Positions 15,932 through 25,097 are shown, counted from the stretch's first letter. The stretch is DNA of 64,000 nucleotides from Consotaella salsifontis (GCF_900167365.1 NZ_FUXL01000003.1:124001-188000), one strand, 5' to 3'. Notes: generated by a model not told the origin, from the letters alone. Numbers and translations are program-made.

Positions 15932-18475
15932 ATGACCAGCGTTCTCTATAACGCCGCCGCCACCACCGCGCTGCGCGTTCTCCAGAGCACCAATTCCAAG
16001 CTCGACACCGTCGAAAACCGCATCTCCACCGGTCTCAAGATCGGCGAGGCGAAGGACAACGCCGCTTACTGGTCGATCTCGACCACGCTGAAGTCCGACA
16101 ACGCCGCCATGTCGAGCGTCTCCGACGCCCTCGGCCTCGGCGCCGCCACCGTCGACACCGCCTACACCGGTCTCAACAACGCCCTCGGCGTCCTGAACTC
16201 GATCAAGGAGAAGCTGACCTCCGCGACCCAGGACGGCGTCGACCGCGCCGCCGTGCAGGACGAAATCAACGCCCTCCAGGACCAGCTCGAATCCGTCGCC
16301 ACCTCCTCGTCCTTCTCGGGCGAGAACTGGCTGTCGGTGAACTCTTCGGTTTTCGGCTACAGCGCCAACAAGAGCGTCGTTTCGTCTTTCACCCGTGACG
16401 CCTCCAACTCGGTTTCGATCGGCACCATCTCGATCGACACCTCTGCGCTCGCTCTCTATGACGTGGGCGGCGGCTCGGGCATCCTCGACTCGGAAACCGC
16501 GCTGACCGACTCCGCCGGCAACTACATCACCTACGGCGGCAACGCCGGCGGCACCGCTCCGGCGACGAGCTCGCTCAACTTCTCCGGCGTTTCCACGGGC
16601 GCCGCGGCCGGCTCCAATGCTCCGGCTTCGGTCAGCCTTGGCACGCTCAACATGGCGGGCGTGACAGAGGGCGACTCCATCGAGTTCGCGCTGACCGTCG
16701 ACGGTTCAGCGGGCACCGTGAAGCTCTCGACCAACGGTCTGACCGCTGCCAACTTCGAGGGCAACCTTCAGACGGCTGTCAACAACGCAGTCGGCGCCGG
16801 CAAGGCGACCGTCACGGTCGACGCCACGACCAAGGAAGTGAAGATCGAGACCGTCAGCACCGGTGGTGCTGCCGCGATCACCGTCGGCGCCACCCAGGCG
16901 GTGAACGGCGACGCCTCGCTCTCCGCGCTCGGCGGCCTTCTGACCAGCACCTCGCTGCCGGCTCCCGATTACGGTGCGGCAACGGAAGCCAGCGCCACGA
17001 TCGGCAGCTTCGCGACCGCCGCTCTGGCCACGAACGACACCTTCTCGTTCAAGCTGCAGTACGGCGCGAACGTCGTCAGCGTCACCCACACGTTCTCGGC
17101 TCCTGAGCTGGCTGCCTTCTCCGCTGCGAACAACCCGACCGAGTCGGAACTTGCCGGTCTTCTGCAGACCGACATCGACACGGCTCTGGCTGGCGTGACC
17201 GGCTACAACCCCGGCGACGTCACCATCTCGGGCGTCGACGCGTCTGGCACCTTCACCTTCACCACGGCGAACAAGGGTGCTGACCAGAGTGTCGGCGCGT
17301 TCGACTTCGCCGGGACGGGTGGCGCGGCTGCCCGCTTCGGCATGCCGACCCAGACGACCGCTGTCGGCTCGACCGGTGTGGTCGGCTACGGCACGTCCGA
17401 GGCCGCCGAACTCACCATCGGCACCTTCGACAACACCGGCATCAAGCAGGGCGACCGGATCAGCTTCGATCTGAACGTCAACGGCTCGATCCAGACCATC
17501 ACCGTCGACACGGCGGGTCTCACGGGTGTCAACCCGGCGGATCTCGTCTCCGATGGCGCCAAGTTCCAGACCCGCGTTCAGGCGGCTCTCGACGCGGTGT
17601 TCACCGGTGCCGACCGCGTGGTCTTCACTGTCGACAGTGGCACCCAAGCCATGAAGCTCAAGACAGTGGCGGAAGGCGACACGAAGTTCATCGCCATCTC
17701 CAACGTCGGTGTGACGGACGGTGACGGCGCGACGACCGCCAAGGCCGGCCTGACCACGATTGCTGCTCCGACGACCGCCAACGGCTCGGGCAGCGGCACG
17801 GCCACGGTCGCCGAGCTGACCAGCGCCACGGCGTTCTCCGGCTCGCAGACCTTCGGCGCCGACGACACGCTGACCATCAACTTCAAGGTCAACGGCACGG
17901 CTGACTCGGTCACGATCGACAAGGCTGCCGTCATGGCTGCCAACGGCGGCAGCGCCACGATCGCCGATGCGACGCAGTACGCGGCGGTGCTCGACTCCGT
18001 GATGAACGCCAAGGGCGTCACCGTCACGGCCGACGGCTCCAACAACATCGTGTTCACCAAGAACACGGCGGCCGGCGTCGGCACGCTGGAAGTGACCGGC
18101 GTCACCTCCAACACCAGCGCCGACACGATGTCGGTGGCCGGCATCGACATCAACTCCACCGACTTCAAGGCTCTCACCAAGACCCAGCAGTCGACGGTGA
18201 TGGCGGCGTACATCTCGGTGGTCAACAAGGCCATTGGCCAGGTCACCGCGGCTGCCTCGGCCATGGGTGCGGTCGCCAGCCGTATCGATCTGCAGAAGGG
18301 CTTCGTCACCGACCTCATGGACACCATCGACAAGGGCGTCTCTGGCCTCGTCGATGCCGACATGAACGAAGAGTCGACCCGTCTTCAGGCCCTTCAGGTC
18401 CAGCAGCAGCTGGGCGTCCAGGCCCTGTCGATCGCCAACCAGTCGGCTCAGAATGTCCTGCGTCTTTTCCAGTAG
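15932..18475 (+). CDS. Giant flagellin 1 with repeated outer domains
   Basis: This 847-residue flagellin has a standard N-terminal core (MTSVLYNAAATTALRVLQST, RISTGLKIGEAKDNAAYWSI) and C-terminal core ending SIANQSAQNVLRLFQ. The variable region of about 600 residues holds four divergent copies of a ~100-residue module with a GTFxxTGxxxGDxIxFxLxVNG-like start. The copies begin near 16625, 16990, 17404 and 17803. Start 15932 is preferred over the in-frame ATG at 15893, because in the paralog the equivalent upstream ATG is out of frame. The large surface domain probably coats the filament. Confidence 0.93.
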   Translation: MTSVLYNAAATTALRVLQSTNSKLDTVENRISTGLKIGEAKDNAAYWSISTTLKSDNAAMSSVSDALGLGAATVDTAYTGLNNALGVLNSIKEKLTSATQDGVDRAAVQDEINALQDQLESVATSSSFSGENWLSVNSSVFGYSANKSVVSSFTRDASNSVSIGTISIDTSALALYDVGGGSGILDSETALTDSAGNYITYGGNAGGTAPATSSLNFSGVSTGAAAGSNAPASVSLGTLNMAGVTEGDSIEFALTVDGSAGTVKLSTNGLTAANFEGNLQTAVNNAVGAGKATVTVDATTKEVKIETVSTGGAAAITVGATQAVNGDASLSALGGLLTSTSLPAPDYGAATEASATIGSFATAALATNDTFSFKLQYGANVVSVTHTFSAPELAAFSAANNPTESELAGLLQTDIDTALAGVTGYNPGDVTISGVDASGTFTFTTANKGADQSVGAFDFAGTGGAAARFGMPTQTTAVGSTGVVGYGTSEAAELTIGTFDNTGIKQGDRISFDLNVNGSIQTITVDTAGLTGVNPADLVSDGAKFQTRVQAALDAVFTGADRVVFTVDSGTQAMKLKTVAEGDTKFIAISNVGVTDGDGATTAKAGLTTIAAPTTANGSGSGTATVAELTSATAFSGSQTFGADDTLTINFKVNGTADSVTIDKAAVMAANGGSATIADATQYAAVLDSVMNAKGVTVTADGSNNIVFTKNTAAGVGTLEVTGVTSNTSADTMSVAGIDINSTDFKALTKTQQSTVMAAYISVVNKAIGQVTAAASAMGAVASRIDLQKGFVTDLMDTIDKGVSGLVDADMNEESTRLQALQVQQQLGVQALSIANQSAQNVLRLFQ
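16625..18125 (+). repeat. Four divergent modules in giant flagellin 1
   Basis: Module starts are recognisable by SLGTLNMAGVTEGDSIEFAL, IGSFATAALATNDTFSFKLQ, IGTFDNTGIKQGDRISFDLN and a fourth more diverged GADDTLTINFKVNG copy. Each continues with a Gly/Thr-rich beta-like stretch, a helix containing QTAV or QAALD, and a second beta stretch. The same module occurs in giant flagellin 2 and in FlgE. Confidence 0.7.
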
Positions 18476-18559
18476 GCCGTCAGAGTCGGTAGAGGAACCG
18501 GCCTGACCGACATGCTGCACTGAGTTTCTAGTATTGTCGGTGCGGCCATAAACTTGGAA

Positions 18560-18600
18560 TCCCCCGGATTGTCTCGTCGATCCGGGGGTTTTTTGTTTTC
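18560..18600 (+). terminator. Terminator of giant flagellin 1
   Basis: A stem CCCCCGGAT/ATCCGGGGG is followed by TTTTTTGTTTT. It ends the transcript about 85 bp after the stop codon. Confidence 0.9.
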
Positions 18601-18979
18601 GGGATGCTGTTTCCAGGCGCGGCTTTCACGCCCGCGCGCGGCAACGGCATGAGCCGTTTCTTGCCTGTTCTCTGCCGCCTCCGACGGGCGCGGCGAGGCG
18701 GCAGGCCGCTTCAAGGCCGGCGAGGCGACAGCCTTCGCCCGTCGCAGGCGGCGAACCAACCCCACCCATCATCCAGACAAAGGAGCTGACCAAAGAGCCA
18801 GGCGAACAGCACAAACACGGCCGAGCAAGGCCGCCGACCTTCAGCAAGGCATGTCTTCAGCGGACGGGAAAGAATGCTTCCCGTGCGATAAGGTCCGGCT
18901 GTGCCGACTTTCACACCCTATTAATATGTGGCGACTAGATTGCCGTGTATGACGAATTAACCGGCTTTTCCGGTTGAAG
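18601..18979. other. Intergenic region before giant flagellin 2
   Basis: This is 379 bp without a credible gene. Frames open here are GC-composition artefacts, with Arg/Pro-rich translations. The last 70 bp turns AT-richer (about 18912-18960). That stretch should contain the promoter of giant flagellin 2, but I cannot assign boxes with confidence. Confidence 0.4.
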
Positions 18980-19016
18980 GCATGATGCCGGCTCGTCATC
19001 CCGGCACGACCCGGAA

Positions 19017-19048
19017 TGTCCCCCAAGATCAACGAGTTTTTCGGGACA
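19017..19048 (+). promoter_or_regulatory. Leader hairpin of giant flagellin 2
   Basis: TGTCCC (19017-19022) and GGGACA (19043-19048) pair across a 20-nt loop. The second arm ends 7 nt before the ATG at 19056. Arms and spacing are kept, while the 7-nt spacer differs completely from that of giant flagellin 1. Confidence 0.6.
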
Positions 19049-19055
19049 TCACAGT

Positions 19056-21176
19056 ATGACCAGCGTTCTCTACAACGCCGCCGCCACCACCGCTCTGCGC
19101 GTTCTCCAGAGCACCAACACCAAGCTCGACACCGTCGAAAACCGCATCTCCACCGGTCTCAAGATCGGCGAGGCGAAGGACAACGCCGCCTACTGGTCGA
19201 TCTCGACCACGCTGAAGTCCGACAACTCGGCCATGTCGAGCGTCTCCGACGCCCTCGGCCTCGGCGCCGCCACCGTCGACACCGCCTATCAGGGCCTCAA
19301 CAGCTCGCTCGACGTTCTCAACAAGATCAAGGAAAAGCTGACCTCGGCGACCCAGGATGGCGTCGATCGCAAGGCTGTCCAGGACGAGGTCGATGCCCTC
19401 CAGGAGCAGCTGAAGTCGATCGCCAACTCCTCGACCTTCTCGGGCGAGAACTGGCTGTCGGTCAATTCGCAGGTCGCCGGCTACAACCCGACCAAGAGCG
19501 TCGTCGCCTCCTTCACCCGCGATGCCAACGGCTCGGTTTCGATTGGCAAGATCGACATCAACACCTCCTCGATCGCGCTCTACGACGCCAGCACCGTCAG
19601 CGACTCGGGCGGCATCCTCGATGGCCAGGTCGCGCTGAAGAAGGCCGACGGATCCGACCTCAAGGTCGGTGGCAAGGCGACGGACAAGGGCAACACCTCG
19701 ACGGGCGGCTTGAGTGCAACCGCCAGCTCGGATACCGGCGTTGCAGCGACGGCCCTGGAGGGAACGGCCGGTGCTCCTGGAACGCCGACTGCGACTTTCG
19801 CCTTCGGCACCTTCGATGCAACTGGTATTGATACCGGCGACACGATTAGCTTCAACCTGACTGGGGGAAGCGCGACGAGCGCAACGGCAGTCACTGTCGA
19901 TCTAACCTCCGTCACCGATGCTGCCACCCTCCGCACGGCGATCACGAACGCGCTGACGACCGCGACGATCACGGGTGTCACCGTCGGCGGCACTGGCAAC
20001 GCGATTACCTTGTCCGCAGCGACGGATATTACCGTTGCTGGCACGACACCCAACAACGTTAACGCCGATGGCACGACGACAACGACGCTGGGCCTCGGCA
20101 ACGGCACTCAGACGGCCTCAACTGGGACCGGGACCGCAGGCGAGCTGACCACCGGCACGTTCACTACGACCGGGCTGGCTGAAGGTGACCAGCTCACTTT
20201 CTCGCTGACGGTCGATGGCGCGGCTGAGCCGGTCGTGAAGACCATCACCGTTGGGGCTTCGCACAGTGTCTCGGACATTGCAGCGCTCCTCGACACGGCG
20301 TTTGACGGCGCCGTCGACGTGGCTGAAGGCAGCACCCCTGACACCGGCAAGTTGGTCTTTAAGTCTCAGTCTACCGGTGCAGCATCGAACGTTAAGCTCA
20401 ACAGCGTCGTGATTAAGGACGCCGACGGCGCCTACAAGGTTCCGTCGACCCCCACCGGTCTGCCGACCACGGAAGCCGCTACGGTATCTACTGGCACGTT
20501 CTCCGCGCTCACCCTCGACAAGGACGACAACCTTTCCTTCACCATCCAGGTCGACAAGGCCCTGGCGCCGACGACCGTGCGGATCGACCAGGCCCTGGTC
20601 GACTCTGCCCTCAAGGATGTCACTGGCCACACGTCGGGCAACATCGCCGACGCCGACCAGTTCAAGACGGTGATGGAAGCCGCCTTGAAGGCCGCGAACG
20701 TCAAGGGCGTGACCGTTGGCAAGGCCGGCACGACTGGTTCTGAGCACCTGACCTTCACGTCGGAGACGGCGGGTGCGGACTCGAGCCTCAAGCTCTCGGC
20801 TGTCAATGTCAGCCAGGGTGCCTCGACGATCTCGGTCGACGAGATCGACGTGACCTCGGAGAGCTTCACCGCGCTGTCGCAGGCCGACCAGGCCGATGTG
20901 CTCGCGGCCTACATCTCGGTCGTCAACACCGCGATCAGCAAGGTGACGGCGGCGGCTTCCTCTCTCGGCGCGGTCTCTGGCCGCATCGAGCTGCAGCAGG
21001 GCTTCGTCACCGACCTCATGGACACCATCGACAAGGGCGTTTCCGGCCTCGTCGATGCCGACATGAACGAGGAGTCGACCCGTCTTCAGGCTCTCCAGGT
21101 CCAGCAGCAGCTGGGCGTCCAGGCCCTGTCGATCGCCAACCAGTCGGCTCAGAACGTCCTGCGTCTCTTCCAGTAA
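19056..21176 (+). CDS. Giant flagellin 2 with repeated outer domains
   Basis: This 706-residue flagellin has nearly the same D0/D1 ends as giant flagellin 1 (starts MTSVLYNAAATTALRVLQST, ends SIANQSAQNVLRLFQ). The central region is different and carries three modules starting near 19791, 20130 and 20472 (FGTFDATGIDTGDTISFNL, TGTFTTTGLAEGDQLTFSL, TGTFSALTLDKDDNLSFTI). Near-identical termini and an unlike middle suggest duplication followed by module exchange. The stretch about 19700-20450 uses noticeably less biased codons than the termini, which fits a recently acquired or fast-evolving region. Confidence 0.93.
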   Translation: MTSVLYNAAATTALRVLQSTNTKLDTVENRISTGLKIGEAKDNAAYWSISTTLKSDNSAMSSVSDALGLGAATVDTAYQGLNSSLDVLNKIKEKLTSATQDGVDRKAVQDEVDALQEQLKSIANSSTFSGENWLSVNSQVAGYNPTKSVVASFTRDANGSVSIGKIDINTSSIALYDASTVSDSGGILDGQVALKKADGSDLKVGGKATDKGNTSTGGLSATASSDTGVAATALEGTAGAPGTPTATFAFGTFDATGIDTGDTISFNLTGGSATSATAVTVDLTSVTDAATLRTAITNALTTATITGVTVGGTGNAITLSAATDITVAGTTPNNVNADGTTTTTLGLGNGTQTASTGTGTAGELTTGTFTTTGLAEGDQLTFSLTVDGAAEPVVKTITVGASHSVSDIAALLDTAFDGAVDVAEGSTPDTGKLVFKSQSTGAASNVKLNSVVIKDADGAYKVPSTPTGLPTTEAATVSTGTFSALTLDKDDNLSFTIQVDKALAPTTVRIDQALVDSALKDVTGHTSGNIADADQFKTVMEAALKAANVKGVTVGKAGTTGSEHLTFTSETAGADSSLKLSAVNVSQGASTISVDEIDVTSESFTALSQADQADVLAAYISVVNTAISKVTAAASSLGAVSGRIELQQGFVTDLMDTIDKGVSGLVDADMNEESTRLQALQVQQQLGVQALSIANQSAQNVLRLFQ
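19791..20830 (+). repeat. Three divergent modules in giant flagellin 2
   Basis: There are three copies of about 100 residues each, with the start pattern GTF-N7-GDxLxFxL. The first ends DGTTTTTLGL, a tail also seen as DGDGTTTSNLGL after the second module of FlgE. That supports common descent rather than chance. Confidence 0.7.
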
Positions 21177-21257
21177 GCTGGTTAACGCCGCCCGAAAGGG
21201 CGGCACGCCAGCGCCGCACCGAGCCGACGCAAGGCTCGATCCGGCTTCAAGAATTGG

Positions 21258-21291
21258 AACCCCTGGGCCTTTGGCCTGGGGGTTTTCTTTT
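21258..21291 (+). terminator. Terminator of giant flagellin 2
   Basis: A stem around AACCCCTGGGCC/GGCCTGGGGGTT with a TTT loop is followed by TTCTTTT. It separates the flagellin from fliF. Confidence 0.85.
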
Positions 21292-21433
21292 ACCAGGGAG
21301 CGATACGAAGCGGCATGGCAGGCGCAAGTCGAGAGCGCCGTTAACCTTCGTTAGCCATAGCTTAACCCCCGCGCAAGCTTGCCCCGCAATAGTCCCGCTT
21401 GAAATGCGGTGACATGGCATTAGGGGGCCCTTT

Positions 21434-23176
21434 ATGACCTTCGTCGGGCGCGAACAAGTCGAACAGGTGATGGCGAATCTCGGCGCGCTGGGGCCGAGAA
21501 AGCTCGGCGCGCTGGCGATTGTCGGCGCGTTGATCGTCGCCATCGTCGGTATCGGCGCCTACTATCTCAGCAGGCCCGATATGGAGGCCCTTTATTCGGG
21601 TCTCGAGCGGTCCGACGTGACGCGTATCTCCGCCACGCTCAGCGAGTCAGGCATTCCCTTCAGCGTCAACACCAAGGGCGACACGGTGATGACGCCCTTC
21701 TCGCAGACCGCGCAGGCCCGCATGCTCCTTGCCGAGCACGGCCTGCCGAGCGGCGAGAGCGGCGGCTACGAGCTGTTCGACAATCTCGGCTCCATGGGCC
21801 TCACCTCCTTCATGCAGGAAGTGACGCGGGTTCGCGCCCTGGAGGGCGAGATCGCTCGCACCATCCAGACGCTGAGAGACGTTCGCGCAGCCAGGGTTCA
21901 TATCGTGCTTCCCGACGAAGGCTCGTTCCGGCGCGAGAAGCAGAAGCCCTCCGCCAGCGTCGTCATCCGCACCGACACGCCCGAATCATTCACCTCGGCG
22001 CAGGCGATCCGCCATCTCGTGGCGGCGGCGGTCCCGCAGATGACGCCGGAAGAGGTGACGATCCTCAGCGCGGACGGCACGCTGCTCGCCTCGGGCGATG
22101 ATTCGACCTCGGCCGCGCCGACCAAGCTGTTCGGCATCGAGAAGATCGTCTCGAACGGCGTCGAGGAGTCGATCCGGCGCACCCTTTCGCCCTATCTCGG
22201 CATCGGCAACTTCCAGTCCTCGGTGGTCGCGCGGCTCAACACCGACCGCAAGCAGGTCAACGAGCGCATCTTCGATCCCGACGGCCGCGTCGAGCGCTCC
22301 GTGCGCACCGTGCGCGAAACCAACAATTCGACGAATTCGCAGACGGAAACGCCCGTCACCGCCGACCAGAACGTTCCGCAGGACCAGACCCAGGCCGCGA
22401 GCGGCAACCAGTCGAAGACGGATTCCGAGCGGCGCGAGGACCTTTCCAACTTCGAGATCAACGAGAAGACCATTCAGACCCAGTCCGATGGCTATTCCGT
22501 CGATCGTCTGTCCATCGCCGTCGTCGTCAACCGGGCCAAGCTCGCCGAAACCATCGGCAAGGACGCGACGCCCGAGCAGATCGACGCCGCTCTGGCCAAC
22601 ATCAAGAACATCGTCGCTTCGGCGGCCGGCTATTCCGAGAAGCGTGGCGATCAGCTGAATGTCAGCGCCGTCGACTTCGTGGCCTCCGCCGACTCTCTCG
22701 AGCCCGTGCCTGCGCCTGGCTTCGGCGAGATGTTCATGCGCCAGTCCGGCACGCTCATCAACGCTCTGACGGCGCTCGTTGTCGCGGTCCTTCTGATCTG
22801 GTTCGGCCTCAAGCCCGCCATCCGCGCCATCACGGCCACCTCCGCGACGGCCGCCGCCGCTGCCGAAGACAGCATCAACCTCGAGAATGCCGGAATGGCG
22901 GATTTCGCCGGCATGGACGCCATCGGTGGCGCCGACGATGGCGCGCCGCTCACCAACGAGATGGCCGAAAACCTTCTCGCGGGCATCGATTTCGACGGTG
23001 TCGGCGGTGCCATGGGTGGCGCCATGGGCGGCGCCATGAGCGACGACCTTCTCGAGGAACTCGCCGAAAGCAAGCGCAACTCGCCGCAGGCGCGCCTCGC
23101 CAAGCTCGTCGAATTCGATGAAGAGCAGGCCGCTGAGATCTTGAAACAGTGGATTCACCAGAAGGAGGCCGCATGA
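21434..23176 (+). CDS. fliF: Flagellar MS-ring protein FliF
   Basis: FliF builds the MS-ring in the inner membrane, the base on which rod, C-ring and export gate assemble. The 580-residue product has one N-terminal membrane segment (about residues 25-45) and a YscJ/FliF domain with MEALYSGLERSDVTRISATL and RVRALEGEIARTIQTLRDVR. A disordered Gln/Asn/Thr-rich stretch follows, then a second membrane segment near residue 440, and an acidic C-terminus for FliG binding. TAGGGGG precedes the ATG. It heads the run fliF-fliH-like-motB-motC-fliK with overlapping ATGA junctions. Confidence 0.96.
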   Translation: MTFVGREQVEQVMANLGALGPRKLGALAIVGALIVAIVGIGAYYLSRPDMEALYSGLERSDVTRISATLSESGIPFSVNTKGDTVMTPFSQTAQARMLLAEHGLPSGESGGYELFDNLGSMGLTSFMQEVTRVRALEGEIARTIQTLRDVRAARVHIVLPDEGSFRREKQKPSASVVIRTDTPESFTSAQAIRHLVAAAVPQMTPEEVTILSADGTLLASGDDSTSAAPTKLFGIEKIVSNGVEESIRRTLSPYLGIGNFQSSVVARLNTDRKQVNERIFDPDGRVERSVRTVRETNNSTNSQTETPVTADQNVPQDQTQAASGNQSKTDSERREDLSNFEINEKTIQTQSDGYSVDRLSIAVVVNRAKLAETIGKDATPEQIDAALANIKNIVASAAGYSEKRGDQLNVSAVDFVASADSLEPVPAPGFGEMFMRQSGTLINALTALVVAVLLIWFGLKPAIRAITATSATAAAAAEDSINLENAGMADFAGMDAIGGADDGAPLTNEMAENLLAGIDFDGVGGAMGGAMGGAMSDDLLEELAESKRNSPQARLAKLVEFDEEQAAEILKQWIHQKEAA

Positions 23177-23934
23177 CCGCGATCCCTCTTGCCCAATACC
23201 TGTCCGAGTTCGAGCAGCGCACGGCAGTCCCATTCCGCAACGGAAAACCCCACCGCCACGGGCGGGCGGAGCAGGCGACCTTCGAGCATCTCGGCTACGG
23301 GAGCGAGGAAGAACCGGCGCCGGTGCTTTCCATCGAGGCGGATGCCGAAGCCTCCTTCGAGGACGCGGCGCCTGCTCTGGCTGAAATCGAGCTGACCCCC
23401 GAGCCCTCTCTCGATCTCGACGATGTGCGCGAGAAGGCCTTCTGTGATGGCCGCGAGTCGATGCGCGCCGAGATGGAGGCCGTCTTCGCCGAAACCCTCG
23501 CCGAAGAGCGCGCCAAGGCCGAGAAGATGCGCGATGAAGCGGTTGCCGAGGCGCGCAAGCAGTGGATCGGCGAGGAGGCGGAGCGCATGGCGGAACGCTT
23601 CGCGACCGGCCTCGAGCGCCTGGAGAACACGGTGAAGACGGCTCTCTCCGCCGTCCTCATGCCGGTCGCGACCGGTGCGCGCCAGCAGCGCACGGTCGAG
23701 GAGCTGATCGGCGCGATCCGCACCATGGCGCTCGACGGCAAGTCCTATCAGATCGTCGCCTCCGGCCCCGAAGACCTTCTGAACATGCTGTCCGAAAAGC
23801 TCGGCGAGCACAGGAAACTCGTGACGTTCGAGGCAGGCGAGACCGCGGAAGAGGTGCGTGTCTCCGCCGACACGACGGTGATCGAGACGCGTCTGTCGTC
23901 TTGGCGGCGTGCGTTGGAAGAGGCTTTGTCGTGA
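23173..23934 (+). CDS. FliH-like flagellar export protein
   Basis: The 253-residue product begins MTAIPLAQYLSEFEQRTAVP at an ATG that overlaps the fliF stop. It has an acidic N-terminal third and a long charged helical stretch (about residues 85-150, rich in Glu/Ala/Arg). The C-terminal domain includes EELIGAIRTMALDGKSYQIV. The pattern of disordered N-terminus, coiled coil and small C-terminal domain, together with the position after fliF, points to FliH, regulator of the export ATPase FliI. Similarity is structural rather than motif-based. Confidence 0.6.
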   Translation: MTAIPLAQYLSEFEQRTAVPFRNGKPHRHGRAEQATFEHLGYGSEEEPAPVLSIEADAEASFEDAAPALAEIELTPEPSLDLDDVREKAFCDGRESMRAEMEAVFAETLAEERAKAEKMRDEAVAEARKQWIGEEAERMAERFATGLERLENTVKTALSAVLMPVATGARQQRTVEELIGAIRTMALDGKSYQIVASGPEDLLNMLSEKLGEHRKLVTFEAGETAEEVRVSADTTVIETRLSSWRRALEEALS

Positions 23935-25097
23935 GCGAGACCAACCCGCATGCGGGCCACGGCGAGATCATCATCGTCAAGCGCGGCCATGATGATCACG
24001 AGGAGCATCATGGCGGCGTCTGGAAGATCGCCTTCGCCGACTTCATGACGGCCATGATGGCGTTCTTCCTGGTCATGTGGCTGACGAATGCGTCCGACGA
24101 TGCGACCAAGAAGCAGATCGCCCAGTACTTCAATCCGATCAAGCTCAACGACGCGACGCCGTCGGCGCGCGGCCTCAAGGACGGCAATGCCGGCGAGGAG
24201 ATCCCGGTGCCTGAACGTGGGGCGGGCAACGCCGATGCCTCAGGCGAGGGGTCGGGCAAGCCTGTCGCCGGTCCAGAGAAGGGCGGCGATGCCGAAGCGA
24301 TCTTCTCCGATCCCTATGCCGTGCTTGCCGAAATCGCCGCAGAAGGTGGTCCCGGCACCGGCGAAAAGCTCGGCGCGGAGGGGCAACCCAACGGCAATGG
24401 CATGCCTGGCCTGAATGGCGGCGAAGCCTATCGCGACCCTTTCGATCCGTCGTCGTGGCAGCTCCAGCCCAACGCGGTCGCCAGTGCGAAACCTGGCACG
24501 ACCCAAGTCGCGCCGCCGGAATTCAAGACGACCGTCGTCGTCAAGGACCCGCCGAAGCCGTCTGACAAGCCCGACACTGCCGAGAAGACTGCCGATGCGG
24601 AATCCAAGGCCGACAAGCCGAAGGATGAGGCCGCCAAGCAGGAGCAGCTGAAGCAGGATCTCGAGAAGCAGATCGCCGAGATCGCTCCGGGATTGCCGGC
24701 CAACGTTCAGGTGAGCCAGGGCAACGGCGGCGTGATCGTCTCCATTGCCGACGAGGGCAACTCAGGCATGTTCGAGATCGGTTCGGCCAAGCCGACCGCG
24801 GCGACGATAAACATGATGGCGGAGATCGCGCGCATCCTCTCGACGCGCAAGGGATCGATCTCGCTGCGTGGCTACACCGACGGGCGGCAGTACAAGGACG
24901 GCGCGTCCTACGACAACTGGCGTCTTTCGACCGACCGTGCCCAGATGGCCTATTACATGCTCGTGCGCGGTGGACTCGACGAGAATCGGGTGAAGTCGAT
25001 CGAGGGCTTCGCGGACCGCAATCTGAAGGTGCCGGACAACCCCGAAGCGGCTGCCAACCGGCGCATCGAGATTCTTCTGACCGAGACGCCGGCATGA
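23931..25097 (+). CDS. motB: Flagellar motor stator protein MotB
   Basis: MotB anchors the stator to peptidoglycan and carries the proton-binding aspartate. The 388-residue product has one membrane segment (about residues 31-51) with FADFMTAMMAFFLVMWL, where Asp37 is the expected proton-binding residue. A long Pro/Lys/Ala-rich linker of about 180 residues follows. The C-terminus is an OmpA-like domain with ISLRGYTDGRQYKDGASYDN and NRRIEILL. The start is GTG overlapping the previous stop (GTGA). Confidence 0.96.
   Translation: MSETNPHAGHGEIIIVKRGHDDHEEHHGGVWKIAFADFMTAMMAFFLVMWLTNASDDATKKQIAQYFNPIKLNDATPSARGLKDGNAGEEIPVPERGAGNADASGEGSGKPVAGPEKGGDAEAIFSDPYAVLAEIAAEGGPGTGEKLGAEGQPNGNGMPGLNGGEAYRDPFDPSSWQLQPNAVASAKPGTTQVAPPEFKTTVVVKDPPKPSDKPDTAEKTADAESKADKPKDEAAKQEQLKQDLEKQIAEIAPGLPANVQVSQGNGGVIVSIADEGNSGMFEIGSAKPTAATINMMAEIARILSTRKGSISLRGYTDGRQYKDGASYDNWRLSTDRAQMAYYMLVRGGLDENRVKSIEGFADRNLKVPDNPEAAANRRIEILLTETPA

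Noticed and set aside
16706-18520. A 604-residue minus-strand open frame opposite giant flagellin 1
   Set aside because: It is the complement of a strongly biased coding sequence, has no family signal, and is rich in Asp/Arg/Gly/His as shadow frames are.
18601-18980. Small gene in the gap before giant flagellin 2
   Set aside because: The open frames lack ribosome-binding sites and have Arg/Pro-rich translations typical of GC-rich non-coding DNA.
19016-19831. A 271-residue frame beginning with MSPKIN in the leader of giant flagellin 2
   Set aside because: It overlaps the flagellin in another phase, and its translation is Arg/Gln/His-rich, as expected of a shadow frame. Only the first codons are conserved with copy 1.
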